Source: Prostheceraeus crozeri (taxonomy: Eukaryota; Platyhelminthes; Polycladida; Euryleptidae). From it: 64,000 nt of DNA. The DNA lies in the NCBI GenBank assembly GCA_907163375.1, contig CAJQUW010008647.1, forward strand, positions 1 to 64,000, given 5' to 3'. Below are positions 1 to 8,623 of this stretch, in pieces (the first letter of the stretch is position 1; each line of letters begins with the position of its first letter). The notes beneath the pieces are model-generated. The model was not told the DNA's origin and made no database searches. It saw nothing but the letters and a program-made list of their open reading frames with translations. Made by a program: the position numbers and the translations under genes.

Positions 1-1201
1 ACATTGATCGTCTCAGCTAGTGTTCTTTTGAACGTCAAATCCAAACGAATATTATGAGGCACGTTCGCTTGACGATAGGGTGCACTAATATCGCTGTCAG
101 CAGTCAAATCAAATGCATAAATAGTATATCCACTCTTAAACTCTTTCATAGTCAGTCCGTTGGTGTCATCCGTATTGTAAAAGCCAAAGACATCCATAAA
201 ATCAACATAACTGCGCATAAATTGATCCGAAGCAAAATCTGGTTTGTAGGGTGGACCAGGATGACTCACACCATTTACACGTAAAGCAATTTCACTTAAC
301 TGATTGTGTTTAAAATTGAAAGGATTCTTCTTTATATTACCATTAAATGCATCATTTTCAACCATTGCCACCATGAGGAGCTTCGGTGCTTCCGATGGAA
401 AGAGGCCATCTTTCATGAAACTCTTTTGATCTTTCGGAATTGTAAAGGTGAGAAGCTTTGTATGCTGAACGGGTAAATGGCATTTTGGCGGTTAAGGCCT
501 TCAGCATGCCCTCTAATGACACTTGGATTCGGTACTACTCGACGAATGTAAAGTGCAATATCTTCCACATGAATTCTAAAATTGTCAACTTTAGCAAATG
601 CATTCAGCGCAAATTCAGGCTTATTCAATGTCAGCTTGAGTCGCATGCTGGTATTACAGAGTAAAAACTTTGACTGTCTAAAGAAGTCTAAATTCAGCGG
701 ACCATATAGCTGACATACTCTACTATCTTTAATCATAGCAGATCGCTTTACAAAGCCACTGTTTGTTTCAACATCAAATTTTCCTGCTTCATCTCTGTAC
801 CATCCCATGGCTTCCATATGACTTTTTTGTGCTGCTGGATGAAACTGTGATACATGATTGAAATATGATTTATAGGGATAATCGCTTTGACCACCTTCAA
901 CCTGCTGCTCTCCAATCGTTAGAGAAACATCGCGAAGTAATGTAGTCAATGGTAAATTGTTCAGTCCAACTTTATGTGCATCGTCAATAGCAGTTCCATC
1001 TGCTTGCTGAATTCTAAACCTCAAATCAAGCATCGCATAACTCAAATCTATGTAGTCATCACTACCACCAGGAATAACAAATTCAATGGGGCCAGCATTC
1101 TCAGCTGTTCGAGGATGATAATCTACAATACTTGAACTAAGAATATCTGTCTGTATGGCTTGTTGATCGAACAAACAAAAACCGGAAGTTTTACACTCCA
1201 T
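1..1201 (-). CDS. Polinton major capsid protein (fossil, cut by window edge)
   Basis: Recognised as the double-jelly-roll major capsid protein of Polintons and adintoviruses, often annotated in invertebrate genomes as F54H12.2-like. The N-terminal half carries the family pattern: YIDLSYAMLDLRFRI, then a loop with LRDVSLTIGEQQV, then the DYPYKSYFNHV segment and a GWYRDEAGKFD stretch. Capsid-like coding sequence continues to the first base of the window, so the C-terminus is outside. The gene starts 2 nt from the stop of the core protein upstream of it on the minus strand. As a virus-like fossil it looks broken, with about one interruption in the visible part. Confidence 0.87.
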
Positions 1202-1203
1202 GA

Positions 1204-1659
1204 TTAGAAGTTATAGCAGCGTCGTCGTTTAGCGCCTGATGAATGATTAGAGCCTCTACGACGTTTGCGTGAATGCCTTTTGTCTGAAGATCGCACCTTA
1301 CCAGCTCCGCGATGTTTCCTCCTTCCTTTTTTCATTCGTTTAGGTGATTTCTTTCCTTGAGTAACACCAGCAATGGTCTGCTTCAATGTTTTTAAACCGC
1401 GTTCCTTCCCACGATTCAACAAACTGCTCTTAAAACTTCTACCTCTGGAAAGATCACTAGCAACATCACCAGCAAAGCCAACGGCATTACTTAAAACATT
1501 TCGTTTTAAAGATCTACCGACATTGGATATGAGAGGTGCTACAACAGATTTCAGTGCACCAAGTATGCTACCTCCACGTTGGCGGCGAGCACCGATGTAA
1601 ATTTGTCCTCCACCACTTACGTAGGAGGGTCGTGAATAAAATGAGGCAGTTGGATTCAT
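1204..1659 (-). CDS. Polinton basic core protein (adenovirus pX/pVI-like)
   Basis: A 151-residue, very basic protein. The N-terminus has a Gly-rich SGGGQIYIGARRQRGGSIL segment followed by a hydrophobic or amphipathic stretch (LGALKSVVAPLIS). The C-terminal third is almost all Lys, Arg, Ser and Gly. This composition and the position next to the capsid gene match small DNA-condensing or membrane-active minor virion proteins of Polintons and adenoviruses (pX or pVI type). The family assignment rests on composition and context; I see no catalytic motif. It likely packs DNA inside the particle. Confidence 0.6.
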   Translation of the reverse strand: MNPTASFYSRPSYVSGGGQIYIGARRQRGGSILGALKSVVAPLISNVGRSLKRNVLSNAVGFAGDVASDLSRGRSFKSSLLNRGKERGLKTLKQTIAGVTQGKKSPKRMKKGRRKHRGAGKVRSSDKRHSRKRRRGSNHSSGAKRRRCYNF

Positions 1660-1700
1660 AGCTCAAACCCTAAACATTGTTAGTTACAACTTTGCATGAA

Positions 1701-2921
1701 TCACTGTCGATCACTTAGATGAAAGATGTCGGCACGACGCATCCAAGAGTTCATACTTGAAGGATAACCAGTCCATTTAACAAGACACCATTCTTCACCT
1801 TGCCGTTTTTTACATCGAATGATTTTCTCTACCAAATATGTTTCACTTTCAGTGACTACCTCAATCTCATCGCGGTAAAAGCTACCCTCAATTTCTTCAT
1901 TATCGTAATCTTTCAACTTGTAGGTGGTCGGAGAGTCTTTTTGATTAATCCTTGATACTGTAAATACCTCCTCTGTCCAATTCGGGAGGTACCCTTTAGC
2001 AAAAACACTTTTCACTTTTGAGATACGAACTTTATCGCCAATTTTCACATCACTTTTCACATGAGTGCGTTTACGTTGGAATGATTCGCGCACTTTATCT
2101 ACATTGTCAGCATTTACATCTACTGGTCTGAGTCCAATAGAACGATGGATAGAGTGATTGTAGGCATGGAGTGTATCTTGTAGAACCTTTGTCCAATTTT
2201 GTGTCAAGTTGGCAGTAAAATGTCGCCACAAGCGATTTTTTAATGTGCGATTAAAACGTTCAACGAGTGCAGCTTTATAAGCGCTCTTTACACTAAACAA
2301 CTCAATGTCATGCCTCTCAAATAATCTTGTCACATGCTGATTTTCAAACTCTTTTCCTTGATCACTCTGAATTCTTTTTGGAATGCGACCTTCTCGAAAA
2401 ATTGTTTGGAATGCTTTTGCTACTTCTTTCCCTTCTTTAGTTTTTAAAGGTTGAGCCCACGCATAACGCGAGAAAATATCAATGACGGTTAAAATAAAAT
2501 TATTGCCCGAGTTATGTTTTGAAATGGAGGCAACATCACACAAATCTGCTTGCCACTGTTCATCGATGTCATGAACAATATAATGGCGGGTGCGGTACTT
2601 CTTTTTCGCTTGTTTGTGGAGTGTATAGGTAGCCTGACCCTTTAACCATCGTTTCACTTGTGATTGTGGAAGACCACTCGCTTTTGATAATTTCTTGATA
2701 GATGCAAATCCTGCCGGATGTTTTACATCATAATAGATTGACTTCAAACGTTCAGTCGATGACGGCTGACTCTTTTTCCTCCTTCTCATCTTTTTGTTTT
2801 CTTCCCTTTCTACATTTACAACAACTGCAGCATTTAGCTTTAGCGGTTTTGCGATCGTGTTCACATTGCTTAGGGGTTTCATTATGAGAGCTGGCGCAGC
2901 AAGTGCAAGTGACAACGACAT
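1701..2921 (-). CDS. Polinton integrase with C-terminal chromodomain
   Basis: A retroviral-type DDE integrase of about 400 residues. The core catalytic domain is clear: first Asp in WQADLCDVASIS, the segment TVIDIFSRYAWAQPLK, second Asp in RIQSDQGKEFEN, and the Glu in AALVERFNRTLKNRLW. A chromodomain follows at the C-terminus (VEKIIRCKKRQGEEWCLVKWTGYP). This arrangement is diagnostic of Polinton/Maverick integrases and of Ty3-like enzymes; the neighbouring ATPase and capsid genes decide for Polinton. The enzyme joins element ends to host DNA with a 6-bp duplication. The frame is open throughout. The first 30 to 60 residues are low-complexity, so the true start could be a later Met. Confidence 0.93.
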   Translation of the reverse strand: MSLSLALAAPALIMKPLSNVNTIAKPLKLNAAVVVNVEREENKKMRRRKKSQPSSTERLKSIYYDVKHPAGFASIKKLSKASGLPQSQVKRWLKGQATYTLHKQAKKKYRTRHYIVHDIDEQWQADLCDVASISKHNSGNNFILTVIDIFSRYAWAQPLKTKEGKEVAKAFQTIFREGRIPKRIQSDQGKEFENQHVTRLFERHDIELFSVKSAYKAALVERFNRTLKNRLWRHFTANLTQNWTKVLQDTLHAYNHSIHRSIGLRPVDVNADNVDKVRESFQRKRTHVKSDVKIGDKVRISKVKSVFAKGYLPNWTEEVFTVSRINQKDSPTTYKLKDYDNEEIEGSFYRDEIEVVTESETYLVEKIIRCKKRQGEEWCLVKWTGYPSSMNSWMRRADIFHLSDRQ

Positions 2922-2968
2922 TCACCTCTGGCGGCTCATTACATGGCAAGCAACACATCTGCTTCATA

Positions 2969-3331
2969 TTAATAGTCTGAGAACATGTATTTCCTAGGAG
3001 GAGCTGTTTTACGTTTTCCTTTTACCAGTTTTAGTGGCGATGTAGATCTACGTCGAGTTCTTCCTCTTGTTTGCTTAGTGAGTGTGGGAGGGGATGTAAC
3101 AGGTGACGTCTTAAACCAATGTGTTGGCATTTTCATCGCCTGAGGCATTGGAGTAGTAGCCACTGTTGAATCAAGTTCTTTCAATGTCTCATTATTTAAA
3201 GCAAATTTTGGCACATTATGCTTTTTCAATAGTTTAAGAAAGTATGACCAACCAGGTGGAACATAGCCCTGACGGCGCTTTCTACGTGTCGCATACTGAA
3301 TCAAGTCCTCATAACGTGAAGCATCAATCAC
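2969..3331 (-). CDS. Polinton small conserved protein (unknown role)
   Basis: A 120-residue frame between integrase and ATPase. The N-terminal half (RRQGYVPPGWSYFLKLLKKH followed by NVPKFAL) resembles a segment seen in Polinton and adintovirus proteins encoded at this place. The C-terminal half is Thr/Pro-rich and very basic (TKQTRGRTRRRSTSP). No enzymatic motif is visible. It is probably a minor virion protein, by position only. Confidence 0.5.
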   Translation of the reverse strand: MIDASRYEDLIQYATRRKRRQGYVPPGWSYFLKLLKKHNVPKFALNNETLKELDSTVATTPMPQAMKMPTHWFKTSPVTSPPTLTKQTRGRTRRRSTSPLKLVKGKRKTAPPRKYMFSDY

Positions 3332-3366
3332 TTTATTTTCATCTGTAATGATTTCTCCTCTATCAT

Positions 3367-3666
3367 TTACATTGAGATGGGGCTCAATACTATTGAAAAG
3401 AGAAGAGATATGGCATGTGCGCGAGATGCTAAAGGTGTAGCAGTCGATACAGAGTCACGCATCTTATTCTTCAAGTTTTTCAATTGCTCAACAGTTTCCG
3501 ATTGTAATAATACAGCACGATGTGGATCTTTGATGTGAACATTTTGCTGATAATCTATTTCTTTCCTATACATTTGATTTGCAAGAGGTTGCTTTACTTG
3601 CTGCATGGCAGTCAATTGTACATATTCATCCTGAGGAATAACAATCATGCGAGAATAAGAACTCAT
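3367..3666 (-). CDS. Polinton small protein next to ATPase (unknown role)
   Basis: A 99-residue frame starting MSSYSRMIVIPQDEYVQL, a start typical of small Polinton and adintovirus proteins encoded beside the packaging ATPase. It overlaps the stop of the ATPase frame by 4 nt (an ATGA-type junction), which suggests compact viral-style organisation. The middle is helical and charged (VEQLKNLKNKMRDSV). I do not recognise a domain; a minor capsid or core role is only inferred from position. Confidence 0.45.
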   Translation of the reverse strand: MSSYSRMIVIPQDEYVQLTAMQQVKQPLANQMYRKEIDYQQNVHIKDPHRAVLLQSETVEQLKNLKNKMRDSVSTATPLASRAHAISLLFSIVLSPISM

Positions 3667-4328
3667 AGTTTGTAGATAATCATGGGAGTTTTCAAAATAT
3701 CACTTCGAAATCTAAATTCTTCCGGACACTCTTGCGTAAAGTCAATGAATAAGTAACCGTATGGTTTTTCAGTAGCTGCTTGAAAAATTTCAATTAAGGC
3801 TTTTGATCCTCTGGGTGCAACTTGTCGCGCTAAAATTTCAAATTGACTTTTATCTCGCGGATTCTTGAAAATAGCATAATAGTGTGTATTCAGGTTTCGT
3901 GTACGAGCTTCTTTTCCATCAGGAAACAAATTTTGTGTAATATAGATGATAAAACACCTTTTATGGTGTGCTGCGCGAGTGAACATATCTGTAACATCTT
4001 TTGAATTCTTACTTTCTTTTAATAAATCATCCAATACAACAACATCGTTAGACTGAAGTTTATCCACTGGAATAATTCCTTCATGTCGAATAAAGTTGCG
4101 ACTTTGCAATTCCTGAAACAGCGACGGTTGATAAATACCATAACACCAAATCACTCGATTGATAGGTTCCTTAAACAACTCCCTTCTTTTATCCAATAAA
4201 TTCAGCGTGAAAACAGTTTTACCTGCATGAGATGGACCTGATACAGTCAGAACTTTATCACATTGAAGTCTGAAATCCATTTTATTACTTTGAGACTCAA
4301 CATTTGCATAATTAACGCTTAGAGCCAA
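3663..4328 (-). CDS. Polinton packaging ATPase (FtsK/HerA type)
   Basis: A 221-residue P-loop ATPase of the A32/FtsK-HerA class that pumps DNA into viral particles. The Walker A motif is GPSHAGKT at about residues 31-38 and the Walker B motif is VVVLDDLL at about residues 96-103. A sensor-like segment, CFIIYITQNLF, follows. Length and motif order match Polinton and adintovirus ATPases. The start overlaps the end of the upstream basic protein by 17 nt. The frame is open. Confidence 0.9.
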   Translation of the reverse strand: MALSVNYANVESQSNKMDFRLQCDKVLTVSGPSHAGKTVFTLNLLDKRRELFKEPINRVIWCYGIYQPSLFQELQSRNFIRHEGIIPVDKLQSNDVVVLDDLLKESKNSKDVTDMFTRAAHHKRCFIIYITQNLFPDGKEARTRNLNTHYYAIFKNPRDKSQFEILARQVAPRGSKALIEIFQAATEKPYGYLFIDFTQECPEEFRFRSDILKTPMIIYKL

Positions 4329-4668
4329 AGATATTTCCCAATAGGTTGCCCACGGCAGGAGCTATCATTGGAAGTATTGCTGAAAGGAAACCGCCCTTTT
4401 GTGTTAGAGTTTTCCTCTTTCTTTGAAGGGCGACTTTAGGATTGGAGATGAAACGCAATTTCGTAGCATATCGCTTAAGTAACTTTCGTTGTTTTGGCGC
4501 TAATTTCTTCGTCCACAACTTCCTCACATGAGAAATAATTTCACAAATGAATTTATCGTTAGCATGTCGTATAGCATTGTATCGCTGATTTGCTTTCATT
4601 CGTCGGAGAGCTTGAATGGCTGAAGAAAACTTTTGACTTTTACGTTTCGCCATTTTACGTTTCGCCAT
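4312..4668 (-). CDS. Polinton basic protein with hydrophobic C-terminus
   Basis: A 118-residue protein that is Lys/Arg-rich for about 90 residues and ends in a Gly-Gly-led hydrophobic segment (GGFLSAILPMIAPAVGNLLG). This plan, a basic body plus an amphipathic tail after KGG, recurs in minor core or membrane-lytic proteins of Polintons. It overlaps the ATPase start by 17 nt. The N-terminus holds a short tandem MAKRK-MAKRK, so the second Met could be the start. Function is inferred from composition and position. Confidence 0.5.
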   Translation of the reverse strand: MAKRKMAKRKSQKFSSAIQALRRMKANQRYNAIRHANDKFICEIISHVRKLWTKKLAPKQRKLLKRYATKLRFISNPKVALQRKRKTLTQKGGFLSAILPMIAPAVGNLLGNIFGSKR

Positions 4669-4719
4669 TTTCCGTGTTAGTCTTTGCTAAAACCTATCTT
4701 TACCACATTTGCATAGGTA

Positions 4720-5049
4720 CTAACTATTGCGACATAAGTGACACTCGAAATGAGCAATATCACAGTGGTTACATTGGCAAAGTTGAATGCAATTACGTAT
4801 GAAACAGCGTTGACAAAAAGCATGCTTACATCTCTTGAAGATGCGCTTTTCATTTCCATCCTTTCGCTTACATACATCGCAACACATAGTTTCACCGTTA
4901 CTGATGTCTATAGCAAGTCTTTTTGAAGATATGAATTTGCTAGCCTTTTCTAAATAATAGACGCATGTACAGAAGGAATATACTTCGAGAGTGAGCAGAC
5001 ATAGCTCGAAAACCAGTTGTGCCACAATCAAGTACCACTGCATTTTCAA
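4720..5049 (-). CDS. Membrane-anchored RING-like zinc protein in Polinton P1
   Basis: A 109-residue frame. Residues 1-35 form one hydrophobic, probably membrane-spanning or signal segment. Residues 55-107 are Cys-rich: CCDVCKRK, then FKRCKHAFCQRCF, then CQCNHC and CHLC, giving the C-x2-C, C-x-H-x2-C-x2-C and C-x2-C spacing of a RING finger. Viral RING proteins are often ubiquitin ligases, but that is inference here. It lies between the basic protein and family A and shares the C-x-H core with the shorter family D proteins. Confidence 0.5.
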   Translation of the reverse strand: MKMQWYLIVAQLVFELCLLTLEVYSFCTCVYYLEKASKFISSKRLAIDISNGETMCCDVCKRKDGNEKRIFKRCKHAFCQRCFIRNCIQLCQCNHCDIAHFECHLCRNS

Positions 5050-5149
5050 TTTTTCTTTATGGAAAGTTGAATGTGAATATCTGAAATCGCTTCAATCACT
5101 AGACTGCTACCATGATGGTTAAATGCGTTAAGACGTTCAGCAATTTTTA

Positions 5150-5455
5150 TCATATGCCTTTTAAAAATTCTTGGGGGTGATCTACCACTTCCATTGAGTA
5201 AGAAGCAAAATGGAAAGATCGACTTTCCACCTCTTCCTTTCCAAAATGACTAAACTTAATTTTCGCAACTAATCGCGCCATGATAATGCTATCAGAGAAT
5301 GTATTCATTAATTCTAGAAATAGAGTGATAGCATCATCGACCACTGCTTCGATGTCGGTCTCATCTTTATGAAATTTTATCACATAATCTTGAACAGCTC
5401 CTTTTAAACTTTGCCTATGAAAACGTAATGTTCCGCAGTCGTTTGAGAAAGACAT
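5150..5455 (-). CDS. Family A: free-standing relative of PolB N-terminal domain (P1 copy)
   Basis: A 101-residue frame opening with TLRFHRQSLKGAVQDYVIKF. The same pattern occurs in three frames of Polinton P2 (48,425-48,868, 57,354-57,725 and 61,427-61,825) and, importantly, in the N-terminal region of the P2 DNA polymerase (LRLIKFSLERLVRDYEL). Shared features are an alpha/beta pattern with a central Leu/Ile-rich helix, a K-(I/L)-(K/E)-F strand, a SYS or SYG turn, and HP or DP before the last helix. No catalytic residues stand out. Its role in replication, such as primer-protein or accessory-factor function, is inference. Confidence 0.55.
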   Translation of the reverse strand: MSFSNDCGTLRFHRQSLKGAVQDYVIKFHKDETDIEAVVDDAITLFLELMNTFSDSIIMARLVAKIKFSHFGKEEVESRSFHFASYSMEVVDHPQEFLKGI

Positions 5456-5539
5456 GATCGCCCTTTATCTAACCCATCCATTGCATGAAAACAACTCTTC
5501 TCATAGTAACATTTATTGAATAATGGTAACAAGCATGCA

Positions 5540-6070
5540 TTATAAATCAATGGTTTGAAAGAGATAAAATAGATACAGCTGGTAACTATCATACAGCGAG
5601 CAATGATAACCATACAGGACTTTGGCAGTGCTGAGGTAAGGAGGAAAGAAGAATTGGTTATGAATGTAGCTACTACAACAAACAGGCAAAATAGGAACAC
5701 ACAAATCCTTAAAACGTTTCGTGACTTCATGATAATGTTGATTCACTCTACTATCCCAAGGCGGGAGCGAAATATCATCAATGATTAGATTGGGAAATAC
5801 TTTCCTCTCCTTACCAGGATTATTACAAAAGATGCGTATAACATTGAAAGCAGCTAACCATCGTTTAAAGTCAATAAGAAGAGCACTTTCACAAGAAAAG
5901 CCATAGTCTTGCAAATATTTCAGATTAAGTCCATGAATGTGTTTTCTCGCCCATTTATCAACATTGGGATCGCAGTTGGCATGTTGATGATAGACACTAA
6001 CAATCTGATATGTCCAATTGTTCATAGCAATAGCACTGAGCTCCTGTACAGGTTCACCCTCACAATCCAT
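5540..6070 (-). CDS. Family C: DEDDh exonuclease-like protein (P1 copy)
   Basis: A 176-residue frame with a plausible 3'-5' exonuclease fold. The N-terminus has an Exo I-like D-x-E motif (MDCEGEPVQELSAIAM), the middle has a strand plus IRIFCNNPGKE at the place of Exo II, and the C-terminal part has HCSLYDSYQLYLFY, an H-x4-D arrangement as in DEDDh Exo III. The P2 counterpart at 57,950-58,530 keeps the first and last motifs (IDSEGTPMQELSAIAM and WHCSLYDVHELHLYY). On the minus strand a TTTTAG acceptor-like site lies just before the Met, so a short upstream exon is possible. Proofreading or end-processing is inferred. Confidence 0.5.
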   Translation of the reverse strand: MDCEGEPVQELSAIAMNNWTYQIVSVYHQHANCDPNVDKWARKHIHGLNLKYLQDYGFSCESALLIDFKRWLAAFNVIRIFCNNPGKERKVFPNLIIDDISLPPWDSRVNQHYHEVTKRFKDLCVPILPVCCSSYIHNQFFFPPYLSTAKVLYGYHCSLYDSYQLYLFYLFQTIDL

Positions 6071-6122
6071 AAAAATGATGATAGAAGCCTAAAACGGAAA
6101 TTTACACATCTAAGGAAACGTT

Positions 6123-6371
6123 CTATAACATATTACAAAATGAAGAATTACATCGATGCTTTTCACGACAAAATACACAAATGATATGATGGCAACGAAG
6201 AAGTAAAATGTATCTAATAAGACCACGTCTACGACACTCAAAGCACATAAGCGAATTGTCATAGGGTAGAGTTAGGAAAGGACTAGCAATTCTCCTTCTT
6301 TGATTTGCGTTTTGATGTAGCATTCTTCTCCGACTTGCGCTTCGTACCACTGCTGTTAAGGATTTGATCAA
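6123..6371 (-). CDS. Family D: small C-x-H zinc protein (P1 copy)
   Basis: An 82-residue frame whose second half reads CFECRRRGLIRYILLLRCHH followed by IICVFC. The P2 counterpart (59,835-60,224) reads CSECGKRGLVRYIQLKHCNH followed by VVCIFC. The conserved C-x2-C-x2-RGL-(I/V)-RYI-x-L-x2-C-x-H-x2-C-x2-C is a half-RING-like zinc knuckle. Its N-terminal part overlaps the Lys-rich tail of family B by 89 nt in another frame, as in P2. The true N-terminus may come from splicing. Function is unknown; protein-protein or nucleic acid binding is possible. Confidence 0.5.
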   Translation of the reverse strand: MIKSLTAVVRSASRRRMLHQNANQRRRIASPFLTLPYDNSLMCFECRRRGLIRYILLLRCHHIICVFCREKHRCNSSFCNML

Positions 6372-6897
6372 TTATGTCGTCCACGTTGGGTGGTTTCGGA
6401 ATATATAGGATGGATTCCATATGCATGGAGAGAGAGGCTATTTTATTATCCTTGTGTCGACCATAATATAGCCCATTTACTTTGAAAAGGATATCCCAAG
6501 TACCTTCTCCGAGCTCATTACATCTGATGGGTATTGAATGATCTCCATCCTTCTTATAGTAAGTACACCAATGTGATACCGGTAGGCAAATGTGATTACC
6601 ATCCCAAATCTTTCTATAGGGAGTATCCTTGTCATCTCTCGCCTTCCACTCTTGAGCAAGAGGAGTAGGAATGTCCATATTTAATGTCACGTACTCCTCA
6701 ATAATATCAAGTTGGTGGCGAATGTACGGACTCACGGGGATCAGTATGTAGTCCCCATACTGATTGTGCATTATCTTGACATCCGTGGAAGGGAGCATTC
6801 CCGTTTGGAGTACTACGCTATGATCATCATAACGCAAGGTTTGTTTAAATTTACGCTGTAGCGGTGTAGGATTATGTACCTTGGTTGTTTCTTCCAC
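6283..6897 (-). CDS. Family B: candidate ssDNA-binding protein (P1 copy)
   Basis: A frame of about 205 residues. Landmarks are shared with the P2 frames at 60,106-60,834 and 56,298-56,720: ILIPVSPYIRHQLDIIEEYV, a Pro-led helix (IPTPLAQEW), YRKIWDGNHICLPVSHWC, and LGEGTWDILFKVNGLYYG, followed by a basic Lys/Ser/Arg tail. The regular beta-rich pattern and basic tail would fit an OB-fold single-strand DNA-binding protein, but I see no decisive motif. A possible first exon is a lone ATG at 7,056-7,058 followed directly by a GTAAG donor, with a TTTTCAG acceptor just right of 6,987. The P2 copy also has an acceptor-like site before a similar TPTAAS start. Confidence 0.5.
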   Translation of the reverse strand: MEETTKVHNPTPLQRKFKQTLRYDDHSVVLQTGMLPSTDVKIMHNQYGDYILIPVSPYIRHQLDIIEEYVTLNMDIPTPLAQEWKARDDKDTPYRKIWDGNHICLPVSHWCTYYKKDGDHSIPIRCNELGEGTWDILFKVNGLYYGRHKDNKIASLSMHMESILYIPKPPNVDDIIDQILNSSGTKRKSEKNATSKRKSKKENC

Positions 6898-7157
6898 TGG
6901 CCTCAGTTGTAGATGATCTGACCGTAGCGAACCTTGTAACGTTTGACCGCCATTTTGTCCTACTAGTGCAGCAGATGGAGTAGATGCCTGAAAATGAAAA
7001 AAGATTGTATTAAGTTTACGTTCATGGGAGGAGAGGGAGGGAAGTAGCGACTTACCATTTTAGTTGGATAATAGAACAGGGAACTAGGGAGAGAGAAAAT
7101 GTGCGTCCGTCACTCGTGTGATTCAACGATGGAATGATTCTCACTGTGGAAGGCTCG

Positions 7158-7169
7158 CTATTTATAAAG
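7158..7169 (-). promoter_or_regulatory. TATA box for family B gene of P1
   Basis: On the minus strand the sequence reads CTTTATAAATAG about 100 nt before the lone ATG at 7,058. A strong TATA box at this distance, just inside the terminal repeat, would start the leftward gene set B-D-C-A. Similar TATAAATAG boxes occur at several places in P2. Confidence 0.5.
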
Positions 7170-8037
7170 AAATGCTTGATTCTCATTGGATGATGATCCT
7201 CATTGGACAATAACATCAAGCTGATTCCAAATCTGGCCTCCGTTTTCCAATCCGATGCTTCGTTTTGAAGCTACAGCCCAAAACGTCCCAAATTCTAACT
7301 CTGTCGTTTTTCGCCAATGTCCCAAAATCTTAAATGGCGTCTCACATCTAAACGAAGACAGATAGGAACAAGCCGATTCTTTCAGTGAATTTGTCTCACT
7401 CTTAGCTTTCAAACGAGCTATCGCACGACAAAATCCGTCCACTGGAAGCCAAAATCGAAGCAAGCTGTCCAGGGGGGGGGACGTCAGCCGAAAATTTTTA
7501 CTCTCCGATTGACTTGAAACTCACCCTACCGATGCAGAATTTCACGCTGAATCCGAATCTGACCTCCGTTTTCTCATCCGACCACTCCTTCCACTCGAAA
7601 CAACCCATTTTACAACCCAACATTCAGCAGATTGCACGAAAAACATCACACACTATAGCCTCAAGACTAATCCCGGCGGTCGCCCACGTCAACCAGGCGG
7701 TCGGACCAACTCACCCGAGTCTCACACTCTGTCGTTGCAGAGGGGGGGGGAGTCAGCGGACATGTTGTGAACGTGAACCCACCTGGCCGGCACACCACGA
7801 CAGACCACAACCTCTGTCGTTCCAGAGGGGGGGGGACGTCAGCGAACATGTTGTGAACGTGAACCCACCTGGCCGGCACACCACGACAGACCACAACCTC
7901 TGTCGTTCCAGAGGGGGGGGGACTCAGACCCGAAGCACCACGGCGGCCGACCACGACACTCTGCCGTGCCAGAGGGGGGGGGACTCAGCGACGGCGGCCA
8001 TCTTGCGCTATCCAGAAGTGGAGTTTTGCTTACTATT
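7170..8037. repeat. Right terminal repeat of Polinton P1
   Basis: Related in inverted or direct orientation to the terminal repeats at 38,503-39,700, 46,733-47,330 and 62,020-62,684. Shared tracts include AACTCTGTCGTTTTTCGCCA, the CTCACATCTAAACGAAG tract, the TAGCTTTCAAACGAG tract and GAATCCGAATCTGACCTCCG. It contains several runs of 8 to 9 G. The outermost bases are the reverse complement of AATAGTAAGC. Confidence 0.8.
7726..7990. repeat. Tandem repeat of about 85 bp with poly-G runs inside P1 terminal repeat
   Basis: Two nearly full units and partial flanking units. Each unit has CTCTGTCGTTCCAGAG, then a run of 8 to 9 G, then a GTCAGCG or ACTCAG tract, then TGTTGTGAACGTGAACCCAC and a GGCCGGCACACCACGACAG tract. 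The short palindrome before the G-run (CTCTGTCGTTCCAGAG) pairs as CTCTG/CAGAG. The purine runs might form G-quadruplexes. Confidence 0.85.
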
Positions 8038-8623
8038 ACCATTCATCATTGTGTGACCAATAAAAACAGCAGGAAAGATAGTCGATAGCATCTGACGGAA
8101 GCATTTCCAAGAATTAGCGCGCCCAAGAATTTCCTAGAATTGTATCGAAGAATTGGTGAATTTGTAAGCTGATGTGTAAAACAAGGTATTTCAGACCATT
8201 ATCGAGGACTTTTGTCCGGACTGTACATGTAAGTTTATTTGACATACGTGTATATAGAAATCTCAGTAACCTGTTCAATCAGTTCATCGATAAAATTGGT
8301 CGATTGCGTCCACAGTCCTCCCATGGGGCACCATTTTGGCTATCCCAGTAAATTATCCAGCAAGCTGCCTGGCAACTTATGGTAGGAAATCATATGCCAC
8401 AACTACAGCATAAACATGCCCAACTTTTAAACTGATGAAAACAAGGGTAGTCATAGAATCTGCTGCTACCACCATACTAAGCAATTAGGGTTGTGAGCGA
8501 TACATCGGTGCCCTAGCTATTTCTGCTTGCACCTCTTGAGCATGTGCATCGAAATGATTGAACTACGACTAACTTGATGCTTCACTTTATTATTCAAATT
8601 ATTTGCAATAGTAGTTCGTTCGA
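8038..8623. other. No gene seen
   Basis: AT-rich sequence outside the Polinton end. I see no reading frame with a recognisable domain and no inverted repeat of note. It may be host DNA or old repeat. Confidence 0.5.

Larger units (their letters stand above)
1..8037 (-). mobile_element. Polinton (Maverick) P1, right-hand part, cut by window start
   Basis: A Polinton, the large virus-like DNA transposon family with a protein-primed polymerase, retroviral-type integrase and double-jelly-roll capsid. All visible genes run leftward and are tightly packed: family B, family D, exonuclease-like C, family A, RING protein, basic protein, ATPase, two small proteins, integrase, core protein, capsid protein. 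The right terminus is placed at 8,037 because the reverse complement there (AATAGTAAGC) resembles the AGTAGTAAGC ends of the other Polintons in this window. The left end, and presumably the polymerase, lie outside, so no target duplication can be tested. Most frames are open; at least one break is visible, so it is a damaged but fairly young copy. Confidence 0.9.

Noticed and set aside
7726-7990. CRISPR-like regular repeats
   Set aside because: The units are about 85 bp, adjoin without unique spacers, and sit inside a Polinton terminal repeat.
8046-8066. 12-bp TGTGACCAATAA shared by the P1 right flank and the P3 left flank
   Set aside because: It is not placed as a target duplication and P1 and P3 differ in orientation and sequence; probably chance.
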